The position numbers and the translations under genes are program-made. A stretch of DNA of 64,000 nt. Source: Pseudomonas sp. 102515. GTDB taxonomy: Bacteria > Pseudomonadota > Gammaproteobacteria > Pseudomonadales > Pseudomonadaceae. The notes beneath the pieces were generated by a model. It was given only the letters and a program-made list of their open reading frames with translations, did no database searches and was not told the DNA's origin. Within the stretch, counting starts at the first letter, position 1. Each line of letters opens with the position of its first letter. Positions 60,892 through 64,000 of the stretch are shown one piece after another. The stretch lies in contig NZ_JAVHTY010000001.1 of assembly GCF_031085165.1 (NCBI RefSeq), positions 1,426,001 to 1,490,000 of the forward strand, in the 5' to 3' direction.

Positions 60892-61584
60892 CTAGAAGCG
60901 ACCCGACACCTCGCTCTGACCGGCCTTGAGCCAGCCGATACCCTGCAGCATGGGCGCAATCTCACTGCCGGGCTGCGCCGTACCCCGTACCTGCCCCCGC
61001 CAGTTGGCCAGGCTCAGGCGCAATTCCAGGCGATGCTGGCCGGTGCGCTCGAAGACGCCCTGCAGCCAGGGCGCAGTATGGCAATCCACCTGCAACCGGG
61101 CTTCGCCCAGGCTGAGTCGCCGGGGGACCAGGGCCTGCAGCCCAGCGCCCTGCCAGCTGCCGCTGGCCGTCTGGCAACGACGCCAACTGCCTCCGAGCCG
61201 GACATCGCCGACCAGCCGACCGGCGAGCAGGGCGCTCCCCGGTGCCTGCAACCAGCGCAGATCGCCACCTGCGAGATCGGCTTGCCATTGCCAGGGCCAA
61301 CCGCTCAGGATCAAGCCCCAGGGCGCGGCCTCGGACTCGCCCACCGTGACCTGCAATGCGCCCGGCCATTGCAGTCGCCATTGCCAGGGGCCGGCACCAC
61401 CGCCCGGCCAGTCGAGGCGCTGCATGCCACCGGCGCGCAAGGAACCCTGCAGACCGATCGAGGTGACCTGGGGCGGCAGCAGCCGCGGCAGCCAGTCCGC
61501 TGCGGGCCAATAGAGCAGGCAGCCCGAGACGAAGATCAGGACAGTGAACAGGGTAAAGGCCAAGCGCGCGAGCCAGCGGATCAT
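60892..61584 (-). CDS. gspN: Type II secretion protein GspN
   Basis: The 230-residue bitopic protein has one N-terminal helix (LARLAFTLFTVLIFVSGCLLYW) and a periplasmic beta-rich T2SN domain (IGLQGSLRAGGMQRLDW; CHTAPWLQGVFERTGQHRL). GspN occurs only in some systems, such as the Xanthomonas xps type, and not in the Xcp system of P. aeruginosa. The start overlaps gspM by 4 bp. Confidence 0.85.
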   Translation of the reverse strand: MIRWLARLAFTLFTVLIFVSGCLLYWPAADWLPRLLPPQVTSIGLQGSLRAGGMQRLDWPGGGAGPWQWRLQWPGALQVTVGESEAAPWGLILSGWPWQWQADLAGGDLRWLQAPGSALLAGRLVGDVRLGGSWRRCQTASGSWQGAGLQALVPRRLSLGEARLQVDCHTAPWLQGVFERTGQHRLELRLSLANWRGQVRGTAQPGSEIAPMLQGIGWLKAGQSEVSGRF

Positions 61585-62003
61585 GGCGTCCGCCCCACCA
61601 GCACCGCCAGGACCTCCAGCTCGAAGGCCACGCCAGTCGGCTGGCTGCGGACCCTGAGGGTCCGCGGCAACCAGCCCCGCGCCCGCGCCCAGGCCTGCAG
61701 CCGCTCCACCGCCCCGACATCCACCGCCTCGCCACGCAGTTGCCAGGCCGGCTCAGCCAGGGTCAGCGCACTGAAGGTCACGCCACTCACGGCGCCGCGC
61801 CAGTCCGCCTCCTGCAGCGGCTGGGCGACGGGCAGCGCGCGGGCCTCTTCGGCGAGGCGGACCCAGTCCACCGTGGCCGGTCGGCTGCCTGGCGTGGGGC
61901 GCAACAGCAGGATGGCGGCCAGCAGCAGAATGACCAGTCCGCCGAGGGCCGCCCGCTGGCGCTCGGCGGATAGCCGCTGCCAGCGCTGAAGGATGATACT
62001 CAT
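61581..62003 (-). CDS. gspM: Type II secretion protein GspM
   Basis: The 140-residue inner-membrane protein starts MSIILQRWQRLSAERQRAAL. One helix follows (GLVILLLAAILLL), then a small periplasmic ferredoxin-like domain that pairs with GspL. The start overlaps the gspL stop by 4 bp (ATGA). Shorter than many GspM but complete in outline. Confidence 0.85.
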   Translation of the reverse strand: MSIILQRWQRLSAERQRAALGGLVILLLAAILLLRPTPGSRPATVDWVRLAEEARALPVAQPLQEADWRGAVSGVTFSALTLAEPAWQLRGEAVDVGAVERLQAWARARGWLPRTLRVRSQPTGVAFELEVLAVLVGRTP

Positions 62004-63163
62004 GGTCGCGTCTCCGTCGGGGCCGCCAGGTGAAGGGTCAGGCACCCGGCCTGCCGCTGCCACTGCAGGGTAGCGAATTCCTCGCCGAGCCGGGTGCGCA
62101 AGGCCTTGTCCAGGCTGACAGGACCCTCCAGCACCACCTGGATGCCCTGCTCGTCCAGCGACCATTCCACCAACCGCAAGCCTGGCCGGGCCGCCAAGGC
62201 GGCAGCGAGCGGATCGCCGAGGCGCTGCCAGAGGCGCCATTGCGCCTCCAGCTGCCGCTGGGTCCGGCTGGCCAGCTGGAGTTCGCGCGCGGCGCGGCCG
62301 GCATCGAGCCGGTCGCTGGTCAGGCCCAGGCGGTGGGCGACATAGGCCCGGTCCACCTGGGCTCGGCGCCAGTGCTGGACCTGTTGCAGCCCCAGGTGCA
62401 CCGTGGCCAGCACGGCGGCAGCGGCCATGCCCAGTACCAGGGGCCGAGGCAGTCCCAGAGACGGTCGCCGGCGCTGACCTTGCCGCGGCCAGAGATCCCG
62501 GGGCGCTACGCCGGCAGTAGGCCGGGGCCAGAGGTGATCGATGGTTGCCTCGGGACCGGCGTCGAGCAGAGCGGACAAGGCCGGCGGCAAATCGGCCTCA
62601 AGGGTATGTGGCCAGGTCAGCCAGACGTCGTGGTCCGCGACGCGGGTCTTGAATCTCAGGCTGTCGCCCAGGCGCGCACCGATCCCACCCTCGGCGGTGG
62701 GCTCGGGCAGCAGCTGGAAGTCGACCCAGCAGGCGACCACCGTCCACCCACAGGCGGCGCAATGTTCACGCCAGGCCTCCAGCAGCGCCCGATCCAAGGC
62801 CAGCAGGCGCAACCGGCCAGGGGCGCGACCCAGACAGACCAGGTGCTGGCCGTTGGCGTCCGCCAGTAGCTGGTCTTCCAGCAGCAGGCCCCACTCGTGC
62901 GGACGCAGCCCCTTGGGCGCGGCGACGTCGAACAGGCTGCAGTCTTCGCCGTGCAACAGCAGGGTCACCGGCTGGGCGGCCGCAGGCAGCGTCGCCCCGG
63001 CCTGGAGGCTGGCATCCCGCAGATGCGCGGCCACCAGCGGATTGTCCGGACCCGGAGGACCGGGTCGCCGCGTGCGCAGGAGCAGGCGAGCGGAACCATG
63101 GGCCGGGCTGAGGTCGCGGCGCAGCAGGGGCAGCAAGCGCCCGAGCGGGAGGGAGGCGAGCAT
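62000..63163 (-). CDS. gspL: Type II secretion protein GspL
   Basis: Assembly-platform protein that couples the ATPase GspE to the pseudopilus. The start at 63163 (MLASLPLGRLLPLLRRDLS) lies 5 bp after gspJ and gives 387 residues. The cytoplasmic actin-like part is followed by a helix near residue 240 (PLVLGMAAAAVLATVHLGL) and a periplasmic domain ending with LTLHLAAPTETRP. It follows gspJ directly; the gspK expected between them is missing. Confidence 0.85.
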   Translation of the reverse strand: MLASLPLGRLLPLLRRDLSPAHGSARLLLRTRRPGPPGPDNPLVAAHLRDASLQAGATLPAAAQPVTLLLHGEDCSLFDVAAPKGLRPHEWGLLLEDQLLADANGQHLVCLGRAPGRLRLLALDRALLEAWREHCAACGWTVVACWVDFQLLPEPTAEGGIGARLGDSLRFKTRVADHDVWLTWPHTLEADLPPALSALLDAGPEATIDHLWPRPTAGVAPRDLWPRQGQRRRPSLGLPRPLVLGMAAAAVLATVHLGLQQVQHWRRAQVDRAYVAHRLGLTSDRLDAGRAARELQLASRTQRQLEAQWRLWQRLGDPLAAALAARPGLRLVEWSLDEQGIQVVLEGPVSLDKALRTRLGEEFATLQWQRQAGCLTLHLAAPTETRP

Positions 63164-63167
63164 GGGG

Positions 63168-63755
63168 TCAACCTGTCTGAGGCAGGGCGAAGGTGCAGAC
63201 ATAGCCGGCACCCTGGAGGGTAAAGGTCAGCCGTACCCCATTGGCGGGCTCGGTCTGGGGCGGATAGGCGAGCCAGCGCCCGTCGCCGTGGAATTCCAGT
63301 TGCAGGCGCTCGACGCCTGGCTGGTCGAGCACCGGTTGCCAGACCGGGGCATCCACCGCATCCAGCTCGGCGCTGCGCCACAGTCGCAACCGTTCCTGGG
63401 CGGCATCCCATTCCAGCCGTTGGCGGCGCAGGCGACCGGCGCCCTGGTCGATGCCCAGCGGCAGGGCATCCAGGGCGACCCAGTCCAGCCGGTTCTCGTC
63501 GGGGCGCCAGTCCAGCAGGGCGTTGTGCAGCGGCAGGCGGTGCTCCTGCAGCGGTCGCAGGACCAGCCCTCCTAGGCGGCGATCCAGCAGGCCGCAGAGG
63601 TCGAGCACCAGCGCATCGGTCGACACCCGTGCAGCCAGCCGGCCACGGGCGTCGAGCCAGAGATTGACCAGCCCGCCGAGCAGCACGGCGAGCAGCGCCG
63701 TGAGGGCGATGGCCAGCAGCACCTCGATCAGGGTCATGCCCGCCTGGCTCCTCAT
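63168..63755 (-). CDS. gspJ: Type II secretion minor pseudopilin GspJ
   Basis: The 195-residue protein has a prepilin signal: MRSQAGMTLIEVLLAIALTA, cut after the glycine by the prepilin peptidase, with E at position +5. The GspJ-type beta domain follows (GVRLTFTLQGAGYVCTF). The start overlaps the gspI stop (ATGA). Tip protein of the pseudopilus with GspI and normally GspK. Confidence 0.88.
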   Translation of the reverse strand: MRSQAGMTLIEVLLAIALTALLAVLLGGLVNLWLDARGRLAARVSTDALVLDLCGLLDRRLGGLVLRPLQEHRLPLHNALLDWRPDENRLDWVALDALPLGIDQGAGRLRRQRLEWDAAQERLRLWRSAELDAVDAPVWQPVLDQPGVERLQLEFHGDGRWLAYPPQTEPANGVRLTFTLQGAGYVCTFALPQTG

Positions 63756-64000
63756 GGTTGGGCTCCGGCATGGATCGGCCAGCTGCCCAGCGCGCGACTA
63801 AGGGCGGCATCGGCATAGAGCGTCAGCCGTTGCCCGCCCAGGGGCCCGCCTGTGCCCTCCAGACGCCAGTAACAGCGCTCGCCCCCCTGGCTCAGTTCGC
63901 CCTGGCCGGCCGCCAGGCCTTCCACCTGCCAGCGGGCCTGGAGTTCCCGGGCGCAGAGCTGGGCCCGTTCGCGGGACTGGGCGACGCCGGCGATGTCCAG
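63752..64000 (-). CDS. gspI: Type II secretion minor pseudopilin GspI, C-terminal part
   Basis: The minus-strand frame is open to the window edge; 82 codons are visible. They read AQSRERAQLCARELQARWQVEG, then a conserved CYWRLEG and LTLYADAALSRALGSW near the end, a GspI-like pattern. The stop TGA overlaps the gspJ start by 4 bp. The prepilin leader lies outside the window. Confidence 0.75.
   Translation of the reverse strand: MDIAGVAQSRERAQLCARELQARWQVEGLAAGQGELSQGGERCYWRLEGTGGPLGGQRLTLYADAALSRALGSWPIHAGAQP

Overview
The window reads as chromosome of a high-GC Pseudomonas. The left 30.6 kb keeps the gene order I remember from P. aeruginosa around comEC, lolCDE, sthA, mfd, nagZ, psrA, lexA, sulA, topA, fadAB, an ABC-F ATPase and slt. 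The right part carries loci that are accessory or placed differently: KatG instead of KatA, a Pls/PosA-type peptide synthetase, a selenocysteine formate dehydrogenase and a type II secretion system with gspN. I cannot fix the species; the P. oryzihabitans/psychrotolerans group is a guess. I saw no rRNA, tRNA, insertion sequence, prophage or CRISPR array.

Layout. 0.1-5.6 kb: comEC and the lipoprotein exporter lolCDE, all on the minus strand. 5.7-7.3 kb: PilZ protein, small exported protein, glycerophosphodiesterase. 7.5-14.2 kb: transhydrogenase, long-form GAPDH, mfd. 14.2-18.3 kb: MTA/MTI phosphorylase, nagZ, psrA with a palindromic operator, lexA with an SOS box, sulA. 18.3-22.3 kb: two small conserved proteins, topA, a DUF1653 protein. 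22.4-25.7 kb: fadBA beta-oxidation operon. 26.1-30.6 kb: universal stress protein, ABC-F ATPase, lytic transglycosylase. 30.8-35.7 kb: a PhnD/PhnC/PhnE-like transporter convergent with selA, which suggests selenium-oxyanion uptake. 36-38 kb: lipase-like and ankyrin proteins. 38-45.5 kb: SdiA-regulated-type protein, Pls/PosA synthetase, katG. 46-51.8 kb: fdnGHI-fdhE, with an in-frame UGA read as selenocysteine in fdnG. 52.3-54.6 kb: SulP transporter and tandem Usp protein. 54.7-60.9 kb: arfB, a DsbA-family protein, trhO, bolA, a DUF2059 protein, fumC, an NAD(P)H oxidoreductase and a hydrolase. 60.9-64 kb: gspN, M, L, J and a partial gspI, with no gspK between J and L.

The genes combine into a selenium/formate module: the transporter (30.8-34.1 kb) and selA (34.3 kb) can serve the selenoprotein FdnG (48.7-51.8 kb). 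selB, selC and selD are not in the window.

The most unusual signal is a family of 140-185 bp fold-back intergenic elements at 1, 34103, 37067, 37855 and 56703. Their outer arms differ between copies, but the two arms of each copy change together. The apical hairpin also covaries. Six of the element ends that face the 3' end of a gene lie 0-3 nt after its stop codon. Two copies fill exactly the gap between convergent genes. A second, REP-like repeat family lies at 7.35, 46.99 and 60.10 kb.
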